Shown here piece after piece: positions 49,037 through 56,611 of a stretch of DNA of 64,000 nt; position 1 is the first letter of the stretch; the number at the start of each line of letters is the position of its first letter. The stretch is from a virus. The stretch spans positions 117,200 to 181,199 of IMG/VR virus record IMGVR_UViG_3300009103_000003, one strand, 5' to 3'. A program made the translations under genes and the position numbers. The notes under the pieces were generated by a model, which saw only the letters and a list, made by a program, of their open reading frames with translations, was not told where the DNA came from and searched no databases.

Positions 49037-49456
49037 CTAAGTTATCTTTCGGACAACTCGGGTCACATTTTTATGTTTAACGCGGTAAGACTTATCGGTT
49101 TCCCAAAGAGGCTCCGTAACAAAGATGCCGCGCTTAATGTCTGTAATTATTCTTGTATGCTCCCCGCCATTTTCTTTCCAGAATGACACTATGTCGCCCA
49201 CTTCAGCATCCTTGAGGTCGCCCACAGGTTTCCCTGTGTACTTATCGTAGATCGTGTCGTAACCACCTTTCTCTAGAGTCATAAGAGTTCTCCAGAGAAT
49301 TTTCTTGAGCCAGTCCTTGAACTTGGGGGTATTCCACTTTTTTAGTTTATTGACCGCCATGAAGCCTTCTTCAAAGTCCTCATCTAGTTCTATTTCTATT
49401 ACACACTTATTTTCATTGTCGATGACATCAGTAATAGTCATCGTCCACTTATCCAT
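49037..49456 (-). CDS. Hypothetical protein, 139 residues
   Basis: AAAGGAGG site. Acidic first half, basic second half with a small beta domain (DAEVGDIVSFWKENGGEH, RVKHKNVTRVV). Not recognised. Confidence 0.6.
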   Translation of the reverse strand: MDKWTMTITDVIDNENKCVIEIELDEDFEEGFMAVNKLKKWNTPKFKDWLKKILWRTLMTLEKGGYDTIYDKYTGKPVGDLKDAEVGDIVSFWKENGGEHTRIITDIKRGIFVTEPLWETDKSYRVKHKNVTRVVRKIT

Positions 49457-49547
49457 CGATAGGTCCTCCTTTAGATAAGAAGAAACAGACGACATAGAAG
49501 ACCTCCCCGTCAGGGTGTGTTCAGACGTGTGTTTCTTCAAGATTAGC

Positions 49548-49600
49548 GGGGCTCCCCATAGTCGAAACTATATTGTTTCTTATTTACTATGGGGAGCCCC
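49548..49600. terminator. Long perfect hairpin, possible terminator
   Basis: GGGGCTCCCCATAG pairs with CTATGGGGAGCCCC; a small GAAAC/GTTTC hairpin is in the loop. It could end the structured RNA on the minus strand before the 49456 gene, but no T-run follows directly. Confidence 0.5.
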
Positions 49601-49917
49601 TCCCAGTTGAGGAAAGGCCGTAACCTGTCCGCCTAAGGAAAGCAGGCGTTTCGGGTAATCAGCCCAACAGGGCGGAAAGCTAACCCCCTCTGGGTATATA
49701 CGCAGCAATTTCGAGGTTGGCGTTTCAGCCTGTATCCCCGGCCCTGCAAATCACTACAAGGGCCACTACATCGTCCGTAGACGAGAGCTATTGCTGCGTA
49801 TTCTTTGTCAGTATGTATGCTGTGAATAGGGACCGCATGGGGGGAGAGGGCTAGGCCCGATGCCTAATCTACCCCTCTCCCCCCTGCGGGAGCGCAACCC
49901 TGGAAAGGCCAATAACC
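49548..49917 (-). ncRNA. Candidate structured RNA next to the Ro60 gene (Y-RNA-like by position)
   Basis: This 370-base gap contains no gene but four clear stem-loops: 49548-49561 with 49587-49600 (14 bp, perfect); TCCGCC/GGCGGA around 49628-49675 with smaller hairpins inside; ATACGCAGCAAT at 49698-49709 with ATTGCTGCGTAT at 49790-49801 (12 bp), closing a 104-base domain that holds two inner hairpins (GGCCCT/AGGGCC and TCGTC/GACGA); and 49833-49889 (12 bp plus 5 bp). Bacterial Ro60 proteins are often encoded beside the Y RNA they bind, and these have a long closing stem. No sequence match to a known Y RNA is claimed, and the transcribed strand is not proven. Confidence 0.55.
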
Positions 49918-49927
49918 TCAATTGGCC
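49907..49927 (-). terminator. Short hairpin over the Ro60 stop codon
   Basis: GGCCAAT/ATTGGCC with a 7-base loop spans the stop codon of the Ro60 gene, marking the mRNA 3' end. Confidence 0.45.
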
Positions 49928-51546
49928 TGAGAGTGGTCCTCAATCATGTGGACCCAGTGGTCCTGATGAGCACTCTCCCCCGCGAATGTCGCAATGACAT
50001 CAAACACGGAGTCTGAGAAGCCACCTACGTTGAGGACATCTTCACCCGTGGGCACTTGCGTGCTTCCGTACGGGGCGATGTCCACGCAAACGAGGCGTGC
50101 TTCAGGGTTGCGGCTCTTATACCGCTCCCACTCCTGCGCAGTGGTCGTACCGCTATTGTAATAGCTGTACCTCTCATTGTTGAACCAACTCTCGTTGTCC
50201 GAAACAATGACCACCAGACGACCCTCATGTCCCTCATCATTGAGGTGTCTGAGGGCGCAGGAGATATCAGTACCACCGCCACCAAAGTTCGCGAGGGTCT
50301 GTGCATTTGACATCACAGAGTCGCGAGGATTGAGGCGTGCTTGGTGGACCTGCGTATCGAACGGGACGACCGTGCAGCCGTCTTGGTTCTTGCGCAGGAA
50401 CGCCGAAGCAACGAGCGCCGCAACATCGACGCAGCGCGTCGTAGTTGTGGAGCCCTCGCGGTACCCAGTCACTGGACTGCCCATGGAGCCGGAAGTATCC
50501 ACGAGAACGGCCATATTACCAGTAATGGTAGGCACGTTTTCGATAGCCACTTCCATGGCATCCTGGAGAGCGCTCTTGATGACAGTAGGAACATCATCAT
50601 TCACGTTCTGAAAGGCAGTCAACAACTGGTACGGGAAGCAGCGGGACCTGCGCACACTCTCCGGGTCTCGAAGCATCGTCGCCAATTCCTTGGCAGCGAA
50701 CTCTCCGATGGGCCCGGAAAATACACCGTGCTTTGCGAACGAGTTGAGGTTCATTCGCAAAGCGGTCCAACCGCTATTCATGGCAATCACGCGCCACTCA
50801 TCCTCGGACAGGTCGTGCTTCGTGAGCAGCCTGTGCGGAAGACTCTGGAGCATGCCATCAGTCACAGGACCGTTGCCATCGCAGGAGCGGATGTACTCCT
50901 GACTAACACCAACTGGCAGTGCTTCAATGTCGAAGGGCTTACCAATGAGGTGGGCAAACATTGCCTCCTGAGCCTCCTTTGGGAACCCCCCGACCGCCAC
51001 CGGCTTGGGGCGGACCATCTTGATGATGTCACCGAGACTCGGATTGTTTCCGATACTCGCGATGAGAAGCTGCCTGGGTGTCTTGGACTGGAGCCACTTC
51101 TGCATCTCCCGCTTGGGGCGATGGCCGAAGCTCTTGCGACCAACAGCACCAGAGCGGATCACCTGCGCGAAGTTGCGGAGCATCTTCCCGTTCGTGATGA
51201 CACGGGGGAAGGTAGCCGCGAACAGGGCCGTGTCCTTGATGGACAGGATGGCCAGCAGCAACGCTGGCATATCCTTCATGTGACCCTTCTCACGAGCGTA
51301 GACCGCGCACTGTGCGATGAACACAGGGTCTACGCCTTCGCAAAGCTCAACGACCTTCTCCAACTGCGTCTTGGCAGTAGCGTAGAAGGTCTTGTTGAGA
51401 GTTCCAGTACAAACGTACTGGGCCAGCGCCCCAGTATTACTGAGGGCATATGCAGCACCGCCCGCTTCGTTAACCGTGTCGGTTGCAGGGGCAGCGGTGC
51501 CACGAGAAGTGGCAGAGGTCTGAGTGTTAAAGAGTTCGGGGTTCAT
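49918..51546 (-). CDS. rsr: Ro60/Rsr-like TROVE RNA-binding protein
   Basis: The 542-residue protein has the TROVE domain from about residue 35 to 335: NKTFYATAKTQLEKVVELC, AVYAREKGHMKDMPALLL, RSGAVGRKSFGHRPKREM, and MNSGWTALRMNLNSFAKHG. A vWA domain follows with a MIDAS motif DTSGSMG at 350-356. This order and length match vertebrate Ro60 and bacterial Rsr, a ring that binds misfolded small RNAs and Y RNA and, in bacteria, helps exonucleases in RNA turnover. The ATG at 51546 follows GGAGG. It is flanked on both sides by structured non-coding DNA, and a nucleotidyltransferase is 1.5 kb upstream. Confidence 0.95.
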   Translation of the reverse strand: MNPELFNTQTSATSRGTAAPATDTVNEAGGAAYALSNTGALAQYVCTGTLNKTFYATAKTQLEKVVELCEGVDPVFIAQCAVYAREKGHMKDMPALLLAILSIKDTALFAATFPRVITNGKMLRNFAQVIRSGAVGRKSFGHRPKREMQKWLQSKTPRQLLIASIGNNPSLGDIIKMVRPKPVAVGGFPKEAQEAMFAHLIGKPFDIEALPVGVSQEYIRSCDGNGPVTDGMLQSLPHRLLTKHDLSEDEWRVIAMNSGWTALRMNLNSFAKHGVFSGPIGEFAAKELATMLRDPESVRRSRCFPYQLLTAFQNVNDDVPTVIKSALQDAMEVAIENVPTITGNMAVLVDTSGSMGSPVTGYREGSTTTTRCVDVAALVASAFLRKNQDGCTVVPFDTQVHQARLNPRDSVMSNAQTLANFGGGGTDISCALRHLNDEGHEGRLVVIVSDNESWFNNERYSYYNSGTTTAQEWERYKSRNPEARLVCVDIAPYGSTQVPTGEDVLNVGGFSDSVFDVIATFAGESAHQDHWVHMIEDHSQAN

Positions 51547-51957
51547 GGCGAGTCCTCCTTCAAGGTTTGACAAAAGATTCAAAAGTGTAAGAGGGAAAAA
51601 TGGAAACACTGACAAGTTGTTACTAGAGAGATAATGAGCAACCATTTCTATATGGTTGCTCTGTTGTGCTTTATGTACTCCCTAGCGGCATTCAGTATCA
51701 CCAAAAAAGTTCCGACAAGTTAAACGAAGTAGTCAAACTCATAAATTAATATGAGCTACATGATTATGGAATGTAGACCACTTCAGCATTCGGAACCGGA
51801 AAGAACATCCTTTGTCACCAAAGGACATTAAAAGAAACTCTTAATTAGCAAGGTGTTAACCAAGATACTAATGTTCGATGTAATCCTAGTCGGCATCTAA
51901 CTAAGAGCTTCCAATAATCTTATAGCAGAAAACGTTGTATATTTTGCACTACTATAA
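51547..51957. other. 410-base gap upstream of Ro60 with hairpins
   Basis: No reading frame looks real. Two clear hairpins are present: GAGCAACCAT/ATGGTTGCTC (51636-51661) and TCCTTTG/CAAAGGA (51808-51825). The region is A/T-rich and probably carries the Ro60 promoter and a long leader or a small RNA. Confidence 0.45.
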
Positions 51958-52152
51958 TTATGGATGCAATACCCACGCAGTAATAAATCCTATAACTATT
52001 CCGGTCAATAAGATCCCACTGGCAGATAACCCAACTATAAACCCGGACCTCCAGGCTTTATGTACTTCGCATTGGGAGTCTTCGCCATCCTGCCCCTGCT
52101 GGCAGGTATTGGCGCGAGAGCACCCACCGGGCCAACAGAGACGGTGACTCAT
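51958..52152 (-). CDS. Cys-containing membrane protein, 64 residues
   Basis: Four Cys in the first 30 residues (LCWPGGCSRANTCQQG...SQCEV), then a Gly/Ile/Leu-rich membrane segment (about 38-60). ATGA overlap with the preceding gene. Not recognised. Confidence 0.6.
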   Translation of the reverse strand: MSHRLCWPGGCSRANTCQQGQDGEDSQCEVHKAWRSGFIVGLSASGILLTGIVIGFITAWVLHP

Positions 52153-52445
52153 AGTTCTGGGTAGAACCCTTTCGGCCAGGGTGTTGGCCCTGCGCTGATA
52201 TCCCGGACAGCCTGAGTGAGCATTTTAATCTCATCTTTTGAGGCATTTGTTTTATCAGCAGCAGCCATAATGGAGAGGTACAGGATGTCTCCATTAGGGT
52301 TATTTTTAATAATAGCTCTTACGAACTCGATTAGGAATTCCGGTCGGGGTAACGGTATTTCGTTCGATCCACCAGCGGCTCTCTTCGCCAACTGTTCATT
52401 GCGCTGCAACATCCCGCCCCGATAGACAGTGACTTCTTCTTCCAT
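52149..52445 (-). CDS. Hypothetical protein, 98 residues
   Basis: MEEEVTVYRGGMLQ with GAGGAG site, then helical. Overlaps the 3' end of the 52331-52630 gene by 115 bases in another frame. Not recognised. Confidence 0.6.
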   Translation of the reverse strand: MEEEVTVYRGGMLQRNEQLAKRAAGGSNEIPLPRPEFLIEFVRAIIKNNPNGDILYLSIMAAADKTNASKDEIKMLTQAVRDISAGPTPWPKGFYPEL

Positions 52446-52630
52446 TGTTTCTCCTCTTCGGTTTCTGCATTCAGAACCAGTCCGCACCAGTGGCGGCTTT
52501 CCTTAAAGATAAGAGAAGGACACGGACCCTTTTGAGGTCCGTGCCTCTCCACGCCCATAGGACATAAGACCTTCCAGCAGCAGTATCCACTGCCAATGCA
52601 AGGGCTAGCCACTATTGGTAGGCGTTCCAT
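52331..52630 (-). CDS. Cysteine-motif protein, 99 residues
   Basis: PCIGSGYCCWKVLC and SIGAGCCSAMNSWR match a phage family with CxGSGYCC...IGAGCC that probably binds a metal cluster. The start overlaps the upstream stop (TAATG). The C-terminal IGAGCC motif lies inside the overlap with the next gene, which supports both frames being real. Confidence 0.65.
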   Translation of the reverse strand: MERLPIVASPCIGSGYCCWKVLCPMGVERHGPQKGPCPSLIFKESRHWCGLVLNAETEEEKQWKKKSLSIGAGCCSAMNSWRREPLVDRTKYRYPDRNS

Positions 52631-52728
52631 TATAGTATCTCGTTGGTATCTAATGAGAACCAAACAAACACTACAATCATCCCGATAATAAATATCAAGG
52701 ATTCACAGGTTTTTGTATTAGCTAACAT
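52630..52728 (-). CDS. Small membrane peptide, 32 residues
   Basis: MLANTKTCESLIFIIGM then hydrophobic to SLDTNEIL. AGGAGG site inside the end of the upstream gene; stop overlaps the next ATG. Confidence 0.55.
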   Translation of the reverse strand: MLANTKTCESLIFIIGMIVVFVWFSLDTNEIL

Positions 52729-52729
52729 A

Positions 52730-52939
52730 TTAGCCTCCTTCATCAAAAAAAGAGGAGCAGCCATCATCACTGACTGCTCCCCCTTTATGTTTGGCCTTTC
52801 GGCTCTTCCCTTTCTTCACATCGTAGTCTCGATTGTGATGAGAGCCAGCATGACCCCCCGTTCGGAGGACCATTTGGCGGGCGATAAGACTACGCTTCTT
52901 CCGGACCACCTTGTTCAGTTTTCTTTTGTACCTGGACAT
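52730..52939 (-). CDS. Small highly basic protein, 69 residues
   Basis: About one third Lys/Arg (MSRYKRKLNKVVRKKRSLIA), Gly/His-rich middle and an acidic end. Likely nucleic-acid binding. Strong GGGAGG site. Confidence 0.65.
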   Translation of the reverse strand: MSRYKRKLNKVVRKKRSLIARQMVLRTGGHAGSHHNRDYDVKKGKSRKAKHKGGAVSDDGCSSFFDEGG

Positions 52940-53045
52940 GATCCTCCCTTCCTTTCTTGTTTAGAAATTTACCAAGTGGGACACCAAACACAATGATTAG
53001 TGCGAGTGTCCAGAGCATGTACTTACTAATGACATAGATTTCCAT
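52890..53045 (-). CDS. Small membrane protein, 51 residues
   Basis: MEIYVISKYMLWTLALIIVF forms one membrane segment, followed by a Lys/Gln-rich tail overlapping the start of the 52730-52939 gene. GAGGTG site. Confidence 0.55.
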   Translation of the reverse strand: MEIYVISKYMLWTLALIIVFGVPLGKFLNKKGREDHVQVQKKTEQGGPEEA

Positions 53046-53047
53046 GT

Positions 53048-53842
53048 TCACCTCTTCTCCATTGTGGGTTTAAGCCAGATGTCTCCACCAAAAATTTCGA
53101 ACAGAAGCCTTTGATGCACCATGCCACCGAACAGGGTGCCTGCGGCATGTTGCGTACTGTACTTGAACATCTTATGGAGTTCTTCGCGCTTCCGCTCAAT
53201 ACTGACGGTGTGCAACAGGTTGGACACATAGTTTGGTGCTCTGGTACCAACACCTGTCCCATCCCGCTCAGGGTTATCGATATCCTCAGGAAACAGGTTG
53301 AATCTGAGCATCGCTAGAAGCTCATCATCCATCTGAAGACCCTTCGTAATGTAGAATCTAAGGGCTCGGATAATACGAAGTGGATCCTCCCTGATCCTCT
53401 TAGAAGAGTTCCCGACACACTTGATCAGGCCCTTCTCCAAGTCCTTGCGCCCACCGAATGGATCAATGACCTCAGCGTCATACCCAACCAAACTCGCCCA
53501 CCCATCTAGATTCACTGAACGAGCAATAGCATTCATTGTGAAGTCACGACGAGCCAAGTCATCTTCCAGTGTCCCTGGCTCAACACTGTCAGGATGCCGT
53601 CCATCGCTATATGCCCCATCCTTTCGGGCCAGGACAACATCCATGACCTCGTTGTTAACAATGCCTCGAATGGTGAAGAATTCAGGTGTCACAAGGAACA
53701 CCTTGTCCATTACATCGTTGCTCCACCGAAGAAGCTCTTCCCACCCACCGTCGCATACAGCAACAAAGTCCCGGTCCTTGTTTTCAAGGCCGAGAACCTC
53801 ATCGCGGATGCTTCCGCCCACTTCAAATAGTTGTACAGTCAT
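53048..53842 (-). CDS. tRNA nucleotidyltransferase/poly(A) polymerase-like protein (short)
   Basis: The head domain of class II nucleotidyltransferases is complete: VGGSIRD (8-14), DRDFV with the catalytic acids D23 and D25, a third acid D69 in VMDVVLAR, RRDFTMNAIA (98-107), and RIREDPLRIIRALRF (149-163). The 264-residue protein lacks the long tail of CCA-adding enzymes. It could add CCA (the tRNAs here already encode it), repair cut tRNA ends, or add poly(A). The start at 53842 has GGAGG upstream and overlaps the JAMM-like gene by 20 bases. Confidence 0.85.
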   Translation of the reverse strand: MTVQLFEVGGSIRDEVLGLENKDRDFVAVCDGGWEELLRWSNDVMDKVFLVTPEFFTIRGIVNNEVMDVVLARKDGAYSDGRHPDSVEPGTLEDDLARRDFTMNAIARSVNLDGWASLVGYDAEVIDPFGGRKDLEKGLIKCVGNSSKRIREDPLRIIRALRFYITKGLQMDDELLAMLRFNLFPEDIDNPERDGTGVGTRAPNYVSNLLHTVSIERKREELHKMFKYSTQHAAGTLFGGMVHQRLLFEIFGGDIWLKPTMEKR

Positions 53843-54158
53843 ACTTTCCTCCTTCGATATCGAGTACAAACTTCTCAACCGCCTGAACCTCGTCCTGGTC
53901 GATCAATCCGCAGTGCATGTTTACGTGCGAGTGCCACCAAAGCGACACGGCCTTCTTGGAGTTGATGTCTGCAACAGTCTGGTCCATATCAGCCCCAGCG
54001 TAGTGGTACCCACTGACTGCCCACCAACCACCACCACGGTAGTAGATCTTTGCACCACTGCTGTGCATGTTTTCACTTCCGTCGAGGATCAGAGGACGAT
54101 GCCCGAGAACATCGCGCATAACCTTGAAACTCGCTTGGACCTTTACTTGAGCCTTCAT
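53823..54158 (-). CDS. JAMM-like protein with altered metal site, 111 residues
   Basis: The stretch LWWHSHVNMHCGLIDQDE (about residues 73-90) matches the JAMM motif of the 4918-5937 protein almost residue for residue (WWHSHVNM shared), but the Ser of HxH-x7-S-x2-D is Ile here. The expected upstream Glu is not obvious, and the protein ends soon after the motif. It is either a small active variant, a ubiquitin-like binding relative, or a decaying copy. Good ribosome site (GGAGGAG), so it is expressed. Confidence 0.75.
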   Translation of the reverse strand: MKAQVKVQASFKVMRDVLGHRPLILDGSENMHSSGAKIYYRGGGWWAVSGYHYAGADMDQTVADINSKKAVSLWWHSHVNMHCGLIDQDEVQAVEKFVLDIEGGKYDCTTI

Positions 54159-54182
54159 AGTCTCCTCCTTTTTCCATCTTTT

Positions 54183-54818
54183 TTAGATAGTATGAAGCTT
54201 CGTCTCCGTAGCTCCGTTGATAAATCGAATACCCATCTCATCCACTGTCTGACCGCCAAACTCATGGATGTGCCCAAAGAAATGGGCCTTGATCTTATGA
54301 GTCTGATAGGTCAGCGCAGTGGTCAGTTCACTAACACCGCCCGTCTTCTTGTCTGGACATTCATCCAGTATTCCACCGGGCGGTGCATGGGTCACAAGGA
54401 TATCGGGGTCGCTCGCCATTGTTTCGGCTACGACTTTATCGAACCCATATTGCTCGCCGTTCCACTCCCCAGACAACCAGGGAACCTCACGGAAGCCAGC
54501 AAACTTGAGACCACCAACAGTCACACCTTTCGGGGTGATGGTGTAAGTGATTGCTCCGAAGATGTTAAGTATTAGCGCCAAATCGGCATAGTCGTGGTTT
54601 CCAGGCACAGAGATGAGCGGACGCCCATCAAGCCAATCAACCAAATACTTTGCCACGTCTGTGTCCAACAAAAGGTTGCGCTGGTAAGATCGCTCACCAG
54701 CTTTTCCTCTCGTCATGTTGGGAAAGAAGTCTCCCGTGTCCAACCACACGTCGAAATCTTTTTGCGAAAATAGATTGCTCCACACTCCGTGGAGGTCACT
54801 GCTGTGAAGAACCCTCAT
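54183..54818 (-). CDS. Calcineurin-like phosphoesterase, 211 residues
   Basis: SSDLHG, DTGDFF, GNHDY, THAPPGG and GHIHEFGG supply the full metal-ligand set of the metallophosphatase fold. Substrate unknown. A promoter-like octamer lies 35 bases upstream. Confidence 0.85.
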   Translation of the reverse strand: MRVLHSSDLHGVWSNLFSQKDFDVWLDTGDFFPNMTRGKAGERSYQRNLLLDTDVAKYLVDWLDGRPLISVPGNHDYADLALILNIFGAITYTITPKGVTVGGLKFAGFREVPWLSGEWNGEQYGFDKVVAETMASDPDILVTHAPPGGILDECPDKKTGGVSELTTALTYQTHKIKAHFFGHIHEFGGQTVDEMGIRFINGATETKLHTI

Positions 54819-54852
54819 TTAACACCTCCATGGTTATGTTTCCTTCATAAGT

Positions 54853-54860
54853 CTTATACC
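54853..54860 (-). promoter_or_regulatory. GGTATAAG promoter-like element
   Basis: CTTATACC on the plus strand, 35 bases before the 54818 start. Just upstream, TGTCAATATT is shared with the element at 56566, a possible second promoter box. Confidence 0.6.
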
Positions 54861-54953
54861 AATATTGACAATGCATTTCGCGTAATAAGCGTAGGCACTA
54901 AAAATAAATAGAAGGTTCTTCTACCTGACTTATTAGCGTGCGTATTATTAGTT

Positions 54954-55322
54954 ATGAGATGTTTAGCGCCACAAGTATTAGTCGTTTTATTAGTGGTTGG
55001 CTCAGCTTGCTGTACGCCGCCTAAACCCTTACCTAATGCTGTAAATGCAACCGCTTATGTTTGCCAATGGTCAAATATTGAAGTAACACAAGGGTTGTCA
55101 GTGGTCACCGATGGCGACCCCTCAAATAAGAGTGTGGAAGAATTATATAAAAAGGGAGCAGGGTTCCGGGTTAAGAGTGAGCGTACTATGGAGTGTCAGG
55201 CCATAGAACCGCCTGAGGAACTGAAGAAACTGAAGCCTGAAGTAATTAGTGCCCCACCGAAAAAGCGAAAGCCGAGGAGCCCTCCTGTGCAATATATCAA
55301 TCATAATATCGATGAGACATAA
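54954..55322 (+). CDS. Lipoprotein, 122 residues (possible outer-membrane spanin)
   Basis: Signal peptide with lipobox GSAC (C19 or C20), then a polar, Pro/Lys-rich chain. Small phage lipoproteins of this size can be the outer spanin subunit, but a matching inner subunit is not adjacent. No ribosome site is seen; TATTATTAG directly precedes the ATG, so the mRNA may be leaderless. Confidence 0.6.
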   Translation: MRCLAPQVLVVLLVVGSACCTPPKPLPNAVNATAYVCQWSNIEVTQGLSVVTDGDPSNKSVEELYKKGAGFRVKSERTMECQAIEPPEELKKLKPEVISAPPKKRKPRSPPVQYINHNIDET

Positions 55323-55513
55323 TGAGTAATTTTTGGCGAGCCACGGTTAACGACCTGGAAACACAGAAAGAACACACGTTCATAGTGCAATCCCCTTATG
55401 ATGAGGACCGCACCTTGGAAATCCTTGCCGAAGTTCATCCCGAATACGAGACAATCTCCCTTGAGGAGATCGAGAAGCCTGACTGGGTAAACAACTCTTG
55501 GTGTACTAAGTAA
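55322..55513 (+). CDS. Hypothetical protein, 63 residues
   Basis: Overlaps the lipoprotein stop (TAATG). Mixed alpha/beta. Followed by a strong terminator. Not recognised. Confidence 0.6.
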   Translation: MSNFWRATVNDLETQKEHTFIVQSPYDEDRTLEILAEVHPEYETISLEEIEKPDWVNNSWCTK

Positions 55514-55551
55514 AAAAGCGACGGATAGTATTTACTACCCGCCGCGCTTTT
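55514..55551. terminator. Bidirectional terminator
   Basis: AAAAGCG...CGCTTTT with TAGTA/TACTA inside, between convergent genes. Confidence 0.8.
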
Positions 55552-55570
55552 CCCCTCTCGGATGAGAGTT

Positions 55571-55897
55571 CTATCGGAAGGGGATTTCCTCCTTGACCTC
55601 AAAGTATGCGGGCGCATTCTCGGTCTTGGAGTTCCAACACAACCACCGGCCATCTGCCATTGCAGCACAGTGCACCGAAGCACCCCACTCATCACTGAGT
55701 TGGTTCTTCCGGCCTCGGCGGATTTCCCGCCAAGCGTCTGCTGCAATCACATAATGGTCAGGCAACTCGGGGTGAACGTCAACCTTCTTACAGTTGTCGA
55801 TCACATCCTCGATTGTGTCGTCATCACACATTCCGCCCCGAATAAAGCCTCTCGACTCTCCCAGGGACTTCTCAATCAAACTAGTCGTACTACTCAT
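55571..55897 (-). CDS. Hypothetical protein, 108 residues
   Basis: MSSTTSLIEKSLGESRGFIR with AAGGAG upstream. C-terminal half beta-rich, with a Trp/Cys segment (ADGRWLCWNSKTENA). Not recognised. Confidence 0.65.
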   Translation of the reverse strand: MSSTTSLIEKSLGESRGFIRGGMCDDDTIEDVIDNCKKVDVHPELPDHYVIAADAWREIRRGRKNQLSDEWGASVHCAAMADGRWLCWNSKTENAPAYFEVKEEIPFR

Positions 55898-55943
55898 TTG
55901 GTTCACACTCCTTCGGTGAGATTTAGATGTTCTTTCCATCATT

Positions 55944-55951
55944 CTTATCCC
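55944..55951 (-). promoter_or_regulatory. Promoter-like element, variant GGGATAAG
   Basis: CTTATCCC on the plus strand, 47 bases upstream of the 55897 start, same context as 46114. Confidence 0.45.
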
Positions 55952-56017
55952 AATAAGTAGTCGCTGATTTGCAGTATTACCGAGTTATATATTTTGCTAA
56001 TAATGTCTTTAAATTGG

Positions 56018-56344
56018 TTACGAGAACTTAAAGATTGTTACTTGTGGCGTGATGAGAGCTAGTCCATGGGTGAACCCCAGCTTCTCAGCTAAGTTCTCGG
56101 CCAGTCGGTCAAGAAGCAGGTGGTGGACATTTTTTTCCACGCTTATAAAGAATGAGCGATTAGAGATCGTCACACACAATTTCCCCATTGGGTCAATTGT
56201 GGTGTTTTCCGACCTACTACGTACACTCGCTGCCACATAGTATGATACTCGGTAAAGTATAATAAATCCCAGGGGGCCACCTGGGTACATAAGAGCCCAT
56301 GCCAAGAGGAGAGTTAGGGTTAGACAAAGTAATGCGTAAAACAT
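56018..56344 (-). CDS. Membrane protein, 108 residues
   Basis: One or two hydrophobic segments (about 1-32) and a helical C-terminal domain. The ATG overlaps the preceding stop (TAATG), which decides the start. Not recognised. Confidence 0.6.
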   Translation of the reverse strand: MFYALLCLTLTLLLAWALMYPGGPLGFIILYRVSYYVAASVRSRSENTTIDPMGKLCVTISNRSFFISVEKNVHHLLLDRLAENLAEKLGFTHGLALITPQVTIFKFS

Positions 56345-56484
56345 TACATTGAAATACGGATAGGGTTCCTTGATTTCCGAGTTGCCTCTTCTGCCCACGC
56401 AGCCGCCAGTTGCGATGCAACCTGAACAGCTACAGGAACAACGATGCCAAAGAAAACTACCTTACCTACTTCTTTCCAGTCCAT
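56344..56484 (-). CDS. Small membrane protein, 46 residues
   Basis: MDWKEVGKVVFFGIVVPVAV then Ala/Gln-rich helix and a basic end. TAAGGAG site. Coupled to the 56018-56344 gene; the pair is holin-like in size and layout. Confidence 0.6.
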   Translation of the reverse strand: MDWKEVGKVVFFGIVVPVAVQVASQLAAAWAEEATRKSRNPIRISM

Positions 56485-56565
56485 GAGGGACTCCTTACTT
56501 TAATGGTGGAGAACAATATCTCCACAGTTGAACAAAACGAGTTCCATGTATTAGAACTCATGGTG

Positions 56566-56573
56566 CTTATACC
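56566..56573 (-). promoter_or_regulatory. GGTATAAG promoter-like element
   Basis: CTTATACC on the plus strand, 82 bases before the 56484 start, preceded by TGTCAATATT as at 54853. Confidence 0.55.
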
Positions 56574-56611
56574 GGAATATTGACATATACTGCGATGGCG
56601 GGGAGTGCTGG

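Noticed and set aside
50116-50123. CTTATACC inside the Ro60 coding region
   Set aside because: It is within a gene and no start follows; one chance copy is expected.
50341-51570. 409-codon open frame on the plus strand
   Set aside because: It lies wholly opposite the Ro60 gene, has His/Arg/Leu-biased composition with no recognisable motif, and is a frame shadow of a strongly supported gene.
53421-54575. 384-codon open frame on the plus strand
   Set aside because: Opposite three well-supported minus-strand genes; composition (Ser/Thr/Pro-rich) is that of an antisense shadow.
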